A stretch of DNA of 16,186 nt from Streptosporangiaceae bacterium (GTDB lineage: Bacteria; Actinomycetota; Actinomycetes; Streptosporangiales; Streptosporangiaceae), in contig JASHOI010000032.1 of the NCBI GenBank assembly GCA_030041195.1, positions 1 through 16,186 on the forward strand, read 5' to 3'. The notes under the pieces were generated by a model. It was not told the DNA's origin. It made no database searches and saw only the letters and a program-made list of their open reading frames with translations. A program made the position numbers and the translations under genes. Shown here in pieces: positions 1 through 7,385 of this stretch; within the stretch, counting starts at the first letter, position 1; each line of letters starts with the position of its first letter.

Positions 1-1
1 C

Positions 2-196
2 GGGGTGTTTGTCGGGTCGGGGATTTTCAAGTCAGGTGATCCCGCTGCCCGGGCCGCCGCGATCGTGAAGGCGACCACGTTCCACGACGACCCCGACGTC
101 ATCGCCAAGGTGTCGCGCGGGCTTGGCGAGCCCATGGTGGGAATCAGCCTGGACACGCTCCCGCCCGAGCAGCGCTACGCCGGCCGAGGATGGTGA
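2..196 (+). CDS. pdxS: PdxS, pyridoxal 5'-phosphate synthase lyase subunit (3' end only)
   Basis: This is the last 64 codons of PdxS (Pdx1/SNZ), the (beta/alpha)8 lyase subunit of the DXP-independent vitamin B6 pathway. PdxS condenses ribose 5-phosphate, glyceraldehyde 3-phosphate and ammonia to PLP, and its glutaminase partner PdxT supplies the ammonia. The fragment shows the highly conserved C-terminal part: a [14 protein letters not shown] stretch (phosphate-binding loop), then [20 protein letters not shown], then a GLGEPMVGI segment and the terminal RGW. The gene begins upstream of the window, so no start can be assigned. The next gene is convergent, so pdxT does not follow on the same strand as it does in many actinobacteria. 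The identification is secure because this C-terminus is nearly invariant in the family. Confidence 0.95.
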   Translation, partial: GVFVGSGIFKSGDPAARAAAIVKATTFHDDPDVIAKVSRGLGEPMVGISLDTLPPEQRYAGRGW

Positions 197-221
197 CCGG
201 GCGCCCGCTAGACGTGCCCGG
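197..221. terminator. Possible bidirectional hairpin between pdxS and the MBL gene
   Basis: The 11-bp gap between the convergent stop codons contains the perfect palindrome CGGGCGCCCG (198-207). A wider stem is also possible, pairing CCGGGC (197-202) with GCCCGG (216-221). No T-run follows on either strand, so a termination role rests only on the convergent position. Confidence 0.3.
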
Positions 222-1002
222 GCTGCTCCTCGATGCCCGGCATGACCCACGGGTCCGCCATCTTCGGGGAGAAGCTCAGCCCGGGCCGGTCGGCAGCCGT
301 GCCGGTGATCGTGAGGCTGAACGGTCGGAGGTACTCAACCTCTCCCGCTGACGTCAGCCGGAAGGCCTGGTCGTGCCCGGGGTAGATGACGTCAGCCATC
401 GCGACCGCACGGTCGATGCTCGCCCGCGCCTCGCCGGCGCTCCAGAACACCAGCGGGCTCTGCCTGCTCAGTGCGACGCGCGCGCTGTGCACGGCGTCGC
501 CGGAAACCAGCGACAGGCCGTGCGAGTCCTGCACGGCGAGGCCGATGCTGCCGGGCGAGTGGCCGGGCAGATCCACGACGCCGACGCCCGGGATGAGCTC
601 GTCCCCCTCCGCGATCTCGCGGATCTGCATCCGTTCCAGGATCGCGCCGGTCCAGGCGGGCGTCGCCCAGTCGTTCGGGTGCGGGCCGTCGCTGTAACGC
701 CGCTCACGCGGGTGCAGGCACACCGGCGCGTGCGCGAACACGTCGATGTTCTGCACGTGATCCCAGTGCGCGTGGGTGAGCACCACCATGTCGATGTCGG
801 CCGGGGTCAGTCCCCTGCTGGCCAGCGCGTCGACCAGGAACGTCCGCCTGCCCACATGCGCCGGGTCGACCAGGATCCGGGCGGTCTTACCGTTCAGGGC
901 GGAACCCTCGATGAGGACGACCTGGCACATCGCGACCCGTCCCGCGCTGGTGCTGATACCGAAACCCTCGAGAAGAACGTCGATGTGCGGGGCTTCTTGC
1001 AT
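208..1002 (-). CDS. Metallo-beta-lactamase-fold hydrolase (AHL-lactonase-like group)
   Basis: A 264-aa MBL-fold protein carrying a complete binuclear metal site. It has H77-A-H79-W-D81-H82 (HxHxDH), H148 in DLPGHSPGS, D169 in SGDAV and H210 in YPGHD. Proteins with this pattern hydrolyse esters, lactones or thioesters (glyoxalase II, quorum-quenching lactonases); the substrate cannot be read from sequence. No signal peptide is seen, so it is probably cytoplasmic. The ATG at 1002 was chosen because GGAAGGAG lies 8 nt upstream. The reading frame stays open to 1128 but that extension is low in complexity and would overlap glgX. The gene is divergent from glgX with a 64-bp gap and convergent with pdxS. 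The product call is sure at family level only. Confidence 0.88.
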   Translation of the reverse strand: MQEAPHIDVLLEGFGISTSAGRVAMCQVVLIEGSALNGKTARILVDPAHVGRRTFLVDALASRGLTPADIDMVVLTHAHWDHVQNIDVFAHAPVCLHPRERRYSDGPHPNDWATPAWTGAILERMQIREIAEGDELIPGVGVVDLPGHSPGSIGLAVQDSHGLSLVSGDAVHSARVALSRQSPLVFWSAGEARASIDRAVAMADVIYPGHDQAFRLTSAGEVEYLRPFSLTITGTAADRPGLSFSPKMADPWVMPGIEEQPGHV

Positions 1003-1008
1003 GGCTCG

Positions 1009-1016
1009 TGCTCCTT
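1009..1016 (-). promoter_or_regulatory. Strong ribosome binding site of the MBL gene
   Basis: On the minus strand GGAAGGAG precedes the ATG at 1002 with about 6-8 nt between them. It decides the start among several in-frame candidates up to 1128. Confidence 0.7.
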
Positions 1017-1066
1017 CCGGCGACCGTGGCCCGCCCGTCAGTAACCGAGCATGACACCCTTGCCTC

Positions 1067-3181
1067 ATGGACCGCGTCCTGCCGGGCAGCCCGTTCCCGC
1101 TGGGCGCGACGCCGACGGCCTGGGGCACGAACTTCGCCGTATCGTCCGGCGTGGCCGACGCGATGACGCTGTGCCTGTTCGACGACGGTGGCGCCGAGAC
1201 CCGGCTGCCGCTGCCCAGCTACGACGCTGGCGTCTGGTACGGGTTCGTCCCCGGCGTCGGTCCCGGGCAGGTCTACGGGTACCGCGTGACGGGCCCGTAC
1301 CGGCCGGAAACCGGCCAGCGCTGCAACCCGGCGAAACTGCTGCTGGACCCGTACGCCAAGGCGATCAGCGGTGAGGTCACGTTCGGGCCCGAGGTGTTCG
1401 GCTACGCGGTGGGCGACCCGGGCCAGCCGAGCGCGCTGGATTCCGCCGGGCACGTGCCGCGCGGCCTCGTCGCTGATGAGGCGTTCGAGTGGACCGACGG
1501 CGGCCCGGTGCGGCGCCGCTACTCCGACACGATCATCTACGAGGTGCACGTCAAGGGGTTCACGATGCGGCACCCGGGGGTGCCGGCCGGGCTGCGCGGC
1601 ACGTACGCCGGGCTCGGGCACGAGGCCGCCGTCGCGCACCTGGTGGATCTCGGCGTGACGGCGGTCGAACTGCTGCCGGTGCACCAGAACGTGCCGGAGT
1701 CCTTCCTGGTGGCGGAGGGCCTGACGAACTACTGGGGCTACAACACGATCGGGTACTTCGCGCCGCACAACGGCTACTCGGCGGCGGTGCGGGCCGGGCG
1801 GCCCGGCGGCCAGGTCGCCGAGTTCAAGGCCATGGTGAACGCGCTGCACGCGGCGGGCCTCGAGGTGCTGCTCGACGTGGTGTTCAACCACACCGCCGAG
1901 GCCGACCACATGGGCCCCACGCTGTGCTTCCGCGGCCTGGACAACGCCGCGTACTACCGGCTCGAGGCCGGCGACCCGAGCCGCTACTTCGACACGACCG
2001 GCTGCGGGAACTCGCTCAACGTCGGGGACCCGGTGACGCTGCAGCTGATCATGGATTCGCTGCGGTACTGGATAACGGATATGCACGTCGACGGGTACCG
2101 CTTCGACCTCGCGCCGACGCTGGCGCGGCAGGAGGGCGGCTTCGACAGCATCTCCGCGTTCTTCGACCTGGTCTCGCAGGACCCGGTGGTGTCCAGGGCG
2201 AAGCTCATCGCCGAGCCGTGGGACGTGGGCCAGATGGACAGCTACGAGCTGGGGCGCTTCCCGCCGCTGTGGCGGGAGTGGAACGGGAAGTACCGCGACA
2301 GCATGCGCGACTTCTGGCGCAGCCACCCGATCGGGATCGGCGAGTTCGCCACCCGGTTCGCCGGCTCCGCGGACCTGTACAGCGGCGCCGGCCGGCGCAA
2401 GCCGACCGCGTCGGTGAACCTGCTCACCGTGCACGACGGGTTCACGGTTGCCGACCTGGTCTCCTACAACGGCAGGCACAACGAGGCCAACGGCGAGTCC
2501 AATCGCGACGGCACCGACGACAACCGCTCCTGGAACTGCGGCGCCGAGGGCCCCACCACCGACCCGGCCATCGTGGCGCTGCGCCGGCGCCAGTCGCGGG
2601 CCATGCTCAGCACCTTGCTGCTGTCGTTCGGCGTGCCGCTGCTGCTCGGCGGCGACGAGATGGGCCGCACCCAGCAGGGCAACAACAACGCGTACTGCCA
2701 GGACAACGAGATCACCTGGTTCGACTGGTCCGGGGTGGACGAGGACCTGCTGGCCTTCGCGCGGCGCCTGATCGCGTTCCGCGCGCAGCACCCGGTGTTC
2801 CGGCGCCGCCGTTACCTGGCCGGTGCCGAGGCGACCGAGCTCCGCTGGTTCACGCCCGCTGGCACGCCGATGACCGAGGCAGACTGGGCCGATCCCAGCG
2901 CCCTGTCGCTGGGCATCTATCTCGACGGGTCCGACGACCCGGACCTGGCGCGAGACGGCACGCCGATGCTCGACGACGACTTCCTGGTGTTCTTCAACGC
3001 GTGGTGGGAGCCGCTGGAGTTCGTCATCCCCGCCACCCGCGACGGGCAGGAATGGCGGGCCGAGATTGACAGCTACGACCCGGCCGCGGCCGCGGCGGCC
3101 GCGGAACGCCGCGCCGGTGATCGCGTCACCGTCGGCCCGCGGTCGGTGACCGCGCTCCGCGGCCCGCGGCCCAGCGGCTAA
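1067..3181 (+). CDS. glgX: GlgX-type glycogen debranching enzyme (isoamylase, GH13)
   Basis: A 704-aa GH13 debranching enzyme that cuts alpha-1,6 branches of glycogen or limit dextrin in the cytoplasm. The N-terminal CBM48-like domain (about residues 9-110) begins GSPFPLGAT and continues to GTNFAV, as in GlgX/TreX. The catalytic barrel follows. The nucleophile is D347 in DGYRFDLAPT, the acid/base is E383 in AEPWD, and the transition-state Asp is D457 in VHDGFTVADLVSYNGRHNEAN. The GlgX signature NNNAYCQDNEITWFDW is present, and a beta-sandwich domain ends the protein. The length fits actinobacterial GlgX. The ATG at 1067 puts the conserved start of the CBM48 region near the N-terminus, although no clear Shine-Dalgarno sequence precedes it. 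An Ala-rich run near 3080-3105 is coded by alternating CCG/CGG repeats. No other glg or tre genes are visible nearby. Confidence 0.96.
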   Translation: MDRVLPGSPFPLGATPTAWGTNFAVSSGVADAMTLCLFDDGGAETRLPLPSYDAGVWYGFVPGVGPGQVYGYRVTGPYRPETGQRCNPAKLLLDPYAKAISGEVTFGPEVFGYAVGDPGQPSALDSAGHVPRGLVADEAFEWTDGGPVRRRYSDTIIYEVHVKGFTMRHPGVPAGLRGTYAGLGHEAAVAHLVDLGVTAVELLPVHQNVPESFLVAEGLTNYWGYNTIGYFAPHNGYSAAVRAGRPGGQVAEFKAMVNALHAAGLEVLLDVVFNHTAEADHMGPTLCFRGLDNAAYYRLEAGDPSRYFDTTGCGNSLNVGDPVTLQLIMDSLRYWITDMHVDGYRFDLAPTLARQEGGFDSISAFFDLVSQDPVVSRAKLIAEPWDVGQMDSYELGRFPPLWREWNGKYRDSMRDFWRSHPIGIGEFATRFAGSADLYSGAGRRKPTASVNLLTVHDGFTVADLVSYNGRHNEANGESNRDGTDDNRSWNCGAEGPTTDPAIVALRRRQSRAMLSTLLLSFGVPLLLGGDEMGRTQQGNNNAYCQDNEITWFDWSGVDEDLLAFARRLIAFRAQHPVFRRRRYLAGAEATELRWFTPAGTPMTEADWADPSALSLGIYLDGSDDPDLARDGTPMLDDDFLVFFNAWWEPLEFVIPATRDGQEWRAEIDSYDPAAAAAAAERRAGDRVTVGPRSVTALRGPRPSG

Positions 3182-3235
3182 AACGAGGGGACCTCTCAGG
3201 ATTCTTTCAGCCTGGTGCTGCAAGAGTTGCACGTC

Positions 3236-6091
3236 ATGGGGACAGTGCTGTCATCCAGGCTGCGGACGAAAACCTCGCATCCGGAGGAACCGCGGCCATC
3301 CGCCCGCTGGCCGCGCGGCGATGTGTGGGCGGTCGCCATTCTCATTGCGCTGCCGGTTCTCATTTTCGGTGCCCCAGCCCTGCTCGGGCATGCCGTGCTC
3401 CCCGGCGACGACCTGACGCAAAACTTTCCGCTGCGGGTGCTCGCCGGGCAAGAGATCCGCAGCGGCGAACTGCCGCTGTACAACCCGTACATCTGGAGCG
3501 GCGCGCCGTTGCTGGCCGGCTGGAATGCCGGCGCCGCTTACCCGCTCACGTTCCTGTTCGCCGTGCTGCCGGCCACCGCGGCATGGACGGTCAACATGAT
3601 CATGACCTGGGCGGTCGCCGGGCTTGGCATGTTCTGCTTCCTGCGGGCGCTTCGCCTGACGAGCCTGCCGAGCCTGCTCGGCGCGCTCTCGTTCGCGTTT
3701 GCCGGTGCGATGTCGGCCCAGGTCTCTCACTTCGGCCTGGTGGCCGGCATGAGCTGGGTGCCGGTGGCGCTGCTGAGCGTGCTCCGGCTCTCCGAGACCC
3801 GGACCATGGCTTCCCGGCTCCGGTGGACCGGCGTGCTGGCCGGCGCGACCGGGCTGGTGATCCTGGCGGGCGAGCCGCGCGCGGTCGACGACGCCTGCGT
3901 GATCGTGTTCATCTACGCGGTATGGCGGGTCGCGCGCCTCGGCCGCCGCTGGGCGCCGGCGGCCGTCTCGGTGGCGGCCGGCGCGGCGCTGGGCGCGTGC
4001 CTCGGGGCCGTTCAGTTGCTGCCCGGGCTCGCCGCGGTCGCCACCTCCCAGCGGGCGGCCAGTTCAATGGCCCTGTTCAACTCGGGTTCGCTGCCCGCCA
4101 AGTGGCTGCTGCTGATGCTGGTGCCGGATCTGCTGGGCGGATCCGGCTCGTTCAGCCAGCCGAGCTTCCTCGCCAGCTACAACCTGACCGAGGTGACCGA
4201 CTACGTCGGCATCCTGCCGCTGATCGCTGCGGCCGTGCTTCTCGGCCGGGTGCGGCTGCGGCGCAGGCCGCCCGAGTGGCTGGTGTGGCACGTGATCGCG
4301 CTCGTCGGGGTGCTGCTCGCGCTCGGCGGCAGGACCCCGCTGGGGCACGTGCTCATTCATCTGCCGCTGTTCGGTGATCAGCGGCTGCAGAGCCGCAACG
4401 TTCTCGTGACTGACCTGGCGCTCGCCGTGCTCCTCGCGTACTGGGCCAACCACCCGCTCGGCGAAAAGAGCCGGCGGTTCCTCCGGGTCCGCATCGTCCG
4501 GCGGCTGGACCTGGAGACGGTCCTCGGCGTGCTGCCCCCGCTGGCCATGATCGCCGTCGTGGTCATCGGGCTCTGCTGGGGCACGGGCCTGCTGCGCTGG
4601 CTGGGGGTCGGCCTGGCCGCGACCCAGGCCGACGGGCGGCTCAAGCCGTGGCTTGTCCCCTACGCTTTGATCGGTGCCGCGGCCATCACGTTCGTGATCT
4701 TCGGGCGCCGCCTGCGGCCGCGGCTGCGCTTGCGCGTGCTCGCCGCGTTCGTGCTCATCGACCTGATCATTTTCACGGTCCTCGGGGTGGTCGCGGTCGA
4801 TGCCGGCCTGGGCCGGGGCGGGTCCGCCAGCGATCACACCAAGACAGCCGGCGACATCCTGTCGGGCCAGACCACGGAGCTGGCGACCGCCGACGCGTCC
4901 GGCGCCCGCCCGGTCGCATCGCTCGGGTTTGGCGGACGTTTCGCGATCTACGATCCCAACGAGATCGACGGCCGTCAGCTGACCACACTCGGCACGCCCG
5001 ACCTCAACGACATCGGCGGCGCCCCGTCGATCCAGGGATACTCGTCGATCGTTGACGGCAGGTACGCGTCGGCGACGGGCTCGCACCAGGCGACGGGTGA
5101 GGGGCAGGACGAGCTCTCCCCGCAGGCCGTGGCCAGCGGCATTCTCGGTCAGCTGGACACGTCGGTCCTGCTCACCGTGCCCGCATACCTGATCACTTCG
5201 GCCGGATCCACCGCGGTCCCGGGTCCGCCGGGAACCGGCGAGCGCCAGATCGCGGCGCACGGCCAGGCCACCTGGTACTTCGGCACGTCGCTCGAGGTGG
5301 CCAGGCTCGACGTGCCCGACGCGGACGCCCGGCAGACGGCCGCGGCGGGGATCCGGATCGGTCTGGTCGCGCCGGGCGGGGCGACGCGCTGGTTCCCGGC
5401 CCGGGCGGCCAGCGCCTCGGTGCTCACGATCGATCTCACGCGCCCGGTGACGGCCGTCGCGCTGATCGGCCAGGCGGGCGCCGCGCCGTCCCGCCTCGGC
5501 GCGCCATCCGTCACCGAGCCGGGGGGAAGCGTGTTCGTCGCCGACGGCCAGCTGCAGAACGCGCTCACGGCTCCGCAGTGGGGGCTGGCCGGGCACGACG
5601 GCTCGTTCGCCGTGTTCGTCGACCACTTCGCCCGCGGCATGTTCAGCCTCGAGGCGCTCCCCGGCCGGTCCACGTCGGGCGCGACGCTCTGGCAGGCGAA
5701 CGACGCCAGCGGCACGGACGCGGACGGCGGGTCGGCCGCGGTGGCGGTGCGCTCTCCGCACGGCGTCCGCGTGATTCGCTCGGTCGCCGCGATTCCCGGC
5801 TGGAGCGCCACCTGGCACCCGCAGGCCGGCCCGGCCACCAAACTGGACGTCGGCCGGTCCGGCCTCGTCCAGGTGGTCGACGTCCCGCCGGGACAGGGGA
5901 TCTTGACCTGGACCTACGTGTCGCCGGGGTTCCGGGCCGGCTTCGCGCTCTCCGCAGCCGCGGTCGCGCTGCTGCTCCTGCTGCTCGCGGCCGCCCGCTG
6001 GTCACGCCTTAAGATCAGCCGCCGGGAACGGATCCCGGCAGACGGCGTCCTGGCCGAACCGCCGCCGGCCGAGGCGGCCGGGGTTTCCTAG
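3236..6091 (+). CDS. Large polytopic membrane protein, YfhO/GT-C-like
   Basis: A protein of about 951 aa with a GT-C-like plan. TM1 lies at about residues 30-51 (AVAILIALPVLIFGAPALLG), followed by an external loop with D58-D59 in LPGDDLTQNFP and the sequence LPLYNPYIWSGAPLLAGWN. About 12-13 further hydrophobic helices follow, up to roughly residue 530. A soluble, probably extracytoplasmic region of about 350 aa comes next, then one last helix (residues about 905-930) and a short basic tail. YfhO-family proteins have this layout and are thought to act in cell-envelope glycosylation, but donor and acceptor are unknown. Start choice: ATG 3236 has AAGAG 9 nt upstream; GTG 3215 is an in-frame alternative adding 7 residues. 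The gene lies 54 bp after glgX on the same strand, so co-transcription is possible. Family assignment is moderate. Confidence 0.72.
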   Translation: MGTVLSSRLRTKTSHPEEPRPSARWPRGDVWAVAILIALPVLIFGAPALLGHAVLPGDDLTQNFPLRVLAGQEIRSGELPLYNPYIWSGAPLLAGWNAGAAYPLTFLFAVLPATAAWTVNMIMTWAVAGLGMFCFLRALRLTSLPSLLGALSFAFAGAMSAQVSHFGLVAGMSWVPVALLSVLRLSETRTMASRLRWTGVLAGATGLVILAGEPRAVDDACVIVFIYAVWRVARLGRRWAPAAVSVAAGAALGACLGAVQLLPGLAAVATSQRAASSMALFNSGSLPAKWLLLMLVPDLLGGSGSFSQPSFLASYNLTEVTDYVGILPLIAAAVLLGRVRLRRRPPEWLVWHVIALVGVLLALGGRTPLGHVLIHLPLFGDQRLQSRNVLVTDLALAVLLAYWANHPLGEKSRRFLRVRIVRRLDLETVLGVLPPLAMIAVVVIGLCWGTGLLRWLGVGLAATQADGRLKPWLVPYALIGAAAITFVIFGRRLRPRLRLRVLAAFVLIDLIIFTVLGVVAVDAGLGRGGSASDHTKTAGDILSGQTTELATADASGARPVASLGFGGRFAIYDPNEIDGRQLTTLGTPDLNDIGGAPSIQGYSSIVDGRYASATGSHQATGEGQDELSPQAVASGILGQLDTSVLLTVPAYLITSAGSTAVPGPPGTGERQIAAHGQATWYFGTSLEVARLDVPDADARQTAAAGIRIGLVAPGGATRWFPARAASASVLTIDLTRPVTAVALIGQAGAAPSRLGAPSVTEPGGSVFVADGQLQNALTAPQWGLAGHDGSFAVFVDHFARGMFSLEALPGRSTSGATLWQANDASGTDADGGSAAVAVRSPHGVRVIRSVAAIPGWSATWHPQAGPATKLDVGRSGLVQVVDVPPGQGILTWTYVSPGFRAGFALSAAAVALLLLLLAAARWSRLKISRRERIPADGVLAEPPPAEAAGVS

Positions 6092-6111
6092 CTGGGCCAC
6101 CGCCGGAACGG

Positions 6112-6672
6112 TCAGAACTGGGCCTTCAGCTCCTCGATCTCACGTGCCCGCTCAAGGAGCTTGGCATAGGCCGGGCGCTCCCGGATCCGGGCCAGGGCCC
6201 AGCGCACGGCCTCCGCGCGGTTGGCCGCGATGCCCGCGGTGATCAGCGCGTCCACGGTCTCCAGGTCGTCCGGGCCGAGCCTGGCCATCACCGGGGTGAG
6301 CGACACCTCGCCGCCCTCCAGCGGACCGTCCGGGCGCCCCATCCGCAGCCTGCGAACGGGGACCGGGCCCTCCCCGGACTTGTCGCCGACCACGATCTCG
6401 AGGGTCCGGAGCTCCGGAACCTGATCGAGGTCGTGCCGTATCTCCCGGATCGCGTCCCGGTACTGGTCATCGAAGGCGCGCATGACCTGTTTGCGCCCTT
6501 CCTCGCCCTCCCCCGGCTGCAGGGTGATCCGGGCCATCAGTTCGCGCGGCTCGATCTCCGGGTCATCGCCGTACTGCAGCACCTCGACCCGCTCGATCGC
6601 CGCGTCGGGGAAACGCTGCCGCACCAGCTCATCGAACTTCTGCTGGAGCAGATCCAGTTTCGCCTTGTCCAT
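6112..6672 (-). CDS. Unknown protein with a probable C-terminal ribbon-helix-helix segment
   Basis: A 186-aa protein I do not recognise by name. Residues 1-115 are charged and probably alpha/beta, with two helices rich in D/E/K/R (KLDLLQQKFDEL, then DDQYRDAIREIRHDLDQ). Residues about 124-166 resemble a ribbon-helix-helix (CopG/MetJ/Arc) fold: a short strand EVSLTPVMARL, then GPDDLETVDALITAGIAANRAEAVRWALARI. This matches the common pattern vDaLv-aG-a-sRaEAvR-Al. A final charged helix ends the protein. RHH proteins bind DNA as dimers and often repress their own gene, which fits the direct repeats just upstream (6697-6745). The ATG at 6672 is preceded by an AGGCAAGG sequence. The gene is convergent with the YfhO-like gene, 20 bp apart. 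The DNA-binding call is inference from pattern only. Confidence 0.62.
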   Translation of the reverse strand: MDKAKLDLLQQKFDELVRQRFPDAAIERVEVLQYGDDPEIEPRELMARITLQPGEGEEGRKQVMRAFDDQYRDAIREIRHDLDQVPELRTLEIVVGDKSGEGPVPVRRLRMGRPDGPLEGGEVSLTPVMARLGPDDLETVDALITAGIAANRAEAVRWALARIRERPAYAKLLERAREIEELKAQF

Positions 6673-6696
6673 GCCTTGCCTCGCCTGCTTCCGAGC

Positions 6697-6745
6697 GTTA
6701 CTACAGTAACCAAGTTTCCCTAGAAATCATAGTAACAATAGTTTC
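6697..6745 (-). promoter_or_regulatory. Direct repeats, inverted repeat and -10 box upstream of the RHH gene
   Basis: This is an unusually AT-rich stretch in a GC-rich window. Read on the minus strand, GAAACT-ATT-GTTACT (6745-6731) and GAAACT-TG-GTTACT (6718-6705) are direct repeats whose starts lie 27 bp apart. The second runs into AGTAAC, giving the inverted repeat GTTACT-GT-AGTAAC (6710-6697). A TATGAT -10 candidate (6731-6726) sits between the repeats. A TTGGCA (6757-6752) could be the -35, but the 20-bp spacing is long. Tandem sites over a promoter are typical of autorepressing RHH proteins. Confidence 0.55.
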
Positions 6746-6815
6746 GCAGCATGCCAAAGGCCGCGGTCGCGGCGGACGCGGTTGTAAGGCTGGTGCGCGG
6801 TTATGCGGTGCCCGG

Positions 6816-7385
6816 CTACGGCCGGCGGGTGCCGAGGATCACGCCCGAGCCGTGGCTCAGCTCGACCGCGACGAGCAGCGGGCTGGTGAGCAGCGCCCGC
6901 GTGACCTCGGCCTGTTTGGCGTGCTGCTCGGCGGGCCAGTCCGGCTGCGGCGTCATGTCGTCAACGAGGAGCAGGCCGCCGGGACGGAGCGCGGCGACCG
7001 TGCGATCGAGTCCGTGCCACTTCCCGCCCTGGGCGTCGGCGAAGATCAGGTCGAAGGTGCCGCCCTCGTTCAGGAAGTCCAGCGCGTCGCTCAGCTGGAG
7101 ATCGACAAACCCGGGCCAGTCGCCCTGCGCGGCGAGCAGAGCGGTCCTGGCGTCCCGTTCCACGGTGGTCACGGTCACGTCGGTCCTGGGCAGCAGCCCG
7201 GACACGATCCAGGCGGTGCCGACCCCGGCCCCGGTGCCGAGTTCCAGCACCCGGCTCCCGGCGGGCAGGTGGGCGGCGAGAACCGCCAGCAGGCTGCCGA
7301 CGGCGGGGTCGCAGGACAGCCCGAATCCGGCCGCGGCGGCCCGGGCGGCCGCGGCCGCAACCAGTTCCGGCGCCGTGGGCTCCAT
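6816..7385 (-). CDS. Class I SAM-dependent methyltransferase (O-methyltransferase-like)
   Basis: A 189-aa Rossmann-fold methyltransferase. Motif I is VLELGTGAGVG (residues 46-56) and binds SAM. The acidic end of strand beta2 is VERD (75-78). FADAQGGKW (115-123) stands where O-methyltransferase family 3 has FIDADK, and LLLVDDM (138-144) follows. The compact size and these positions resemble the caffeoyl-CoA or catechol O-methyltransferase group, but the metal ligands are not clearly all present, so the substrate is open. The ATG at 7385 shares its A with the TGA of the upstream nucleotidyltransferase gene (TGATG), which implies translational coupling and a two-gene operon. A TTG one codon earlier is less likely. 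Confidence 0.85.
   Translation of the reverse strand: MEPTAPELVAAAAARAAAAGFGLSCDPAVGSLLAVLAAHLPAGSRVLELGTGAGVGTAWIVSGLLPRTDVTVTTVERDARTALLAAQGDWPGFVDLQLSDALDFLNEGGTFDLIFADAQGGKWHGLDRTVAALRPGGLLLVDDMTPQPDWPAEQHAKQAEVTRALLTSPLLVAVELSHGSGVILGTRRP

Noticed and set aside
3080..3110. Palindromic CCG/CGG repeats
   Set aside because: They encode an Ala-rich stretch in the C-terminus of GlgX and are explained by codon bias rather than by a regulatory or mobile element.
887..3232. A 781-codon open frame on the minus strand opposite glgX
   Set aside because: It is a shadow of glgX caused by high GC at third positions: its protein is rich in R/A/G/V/H with no domain, while the + strand frame has every GlgX motif.
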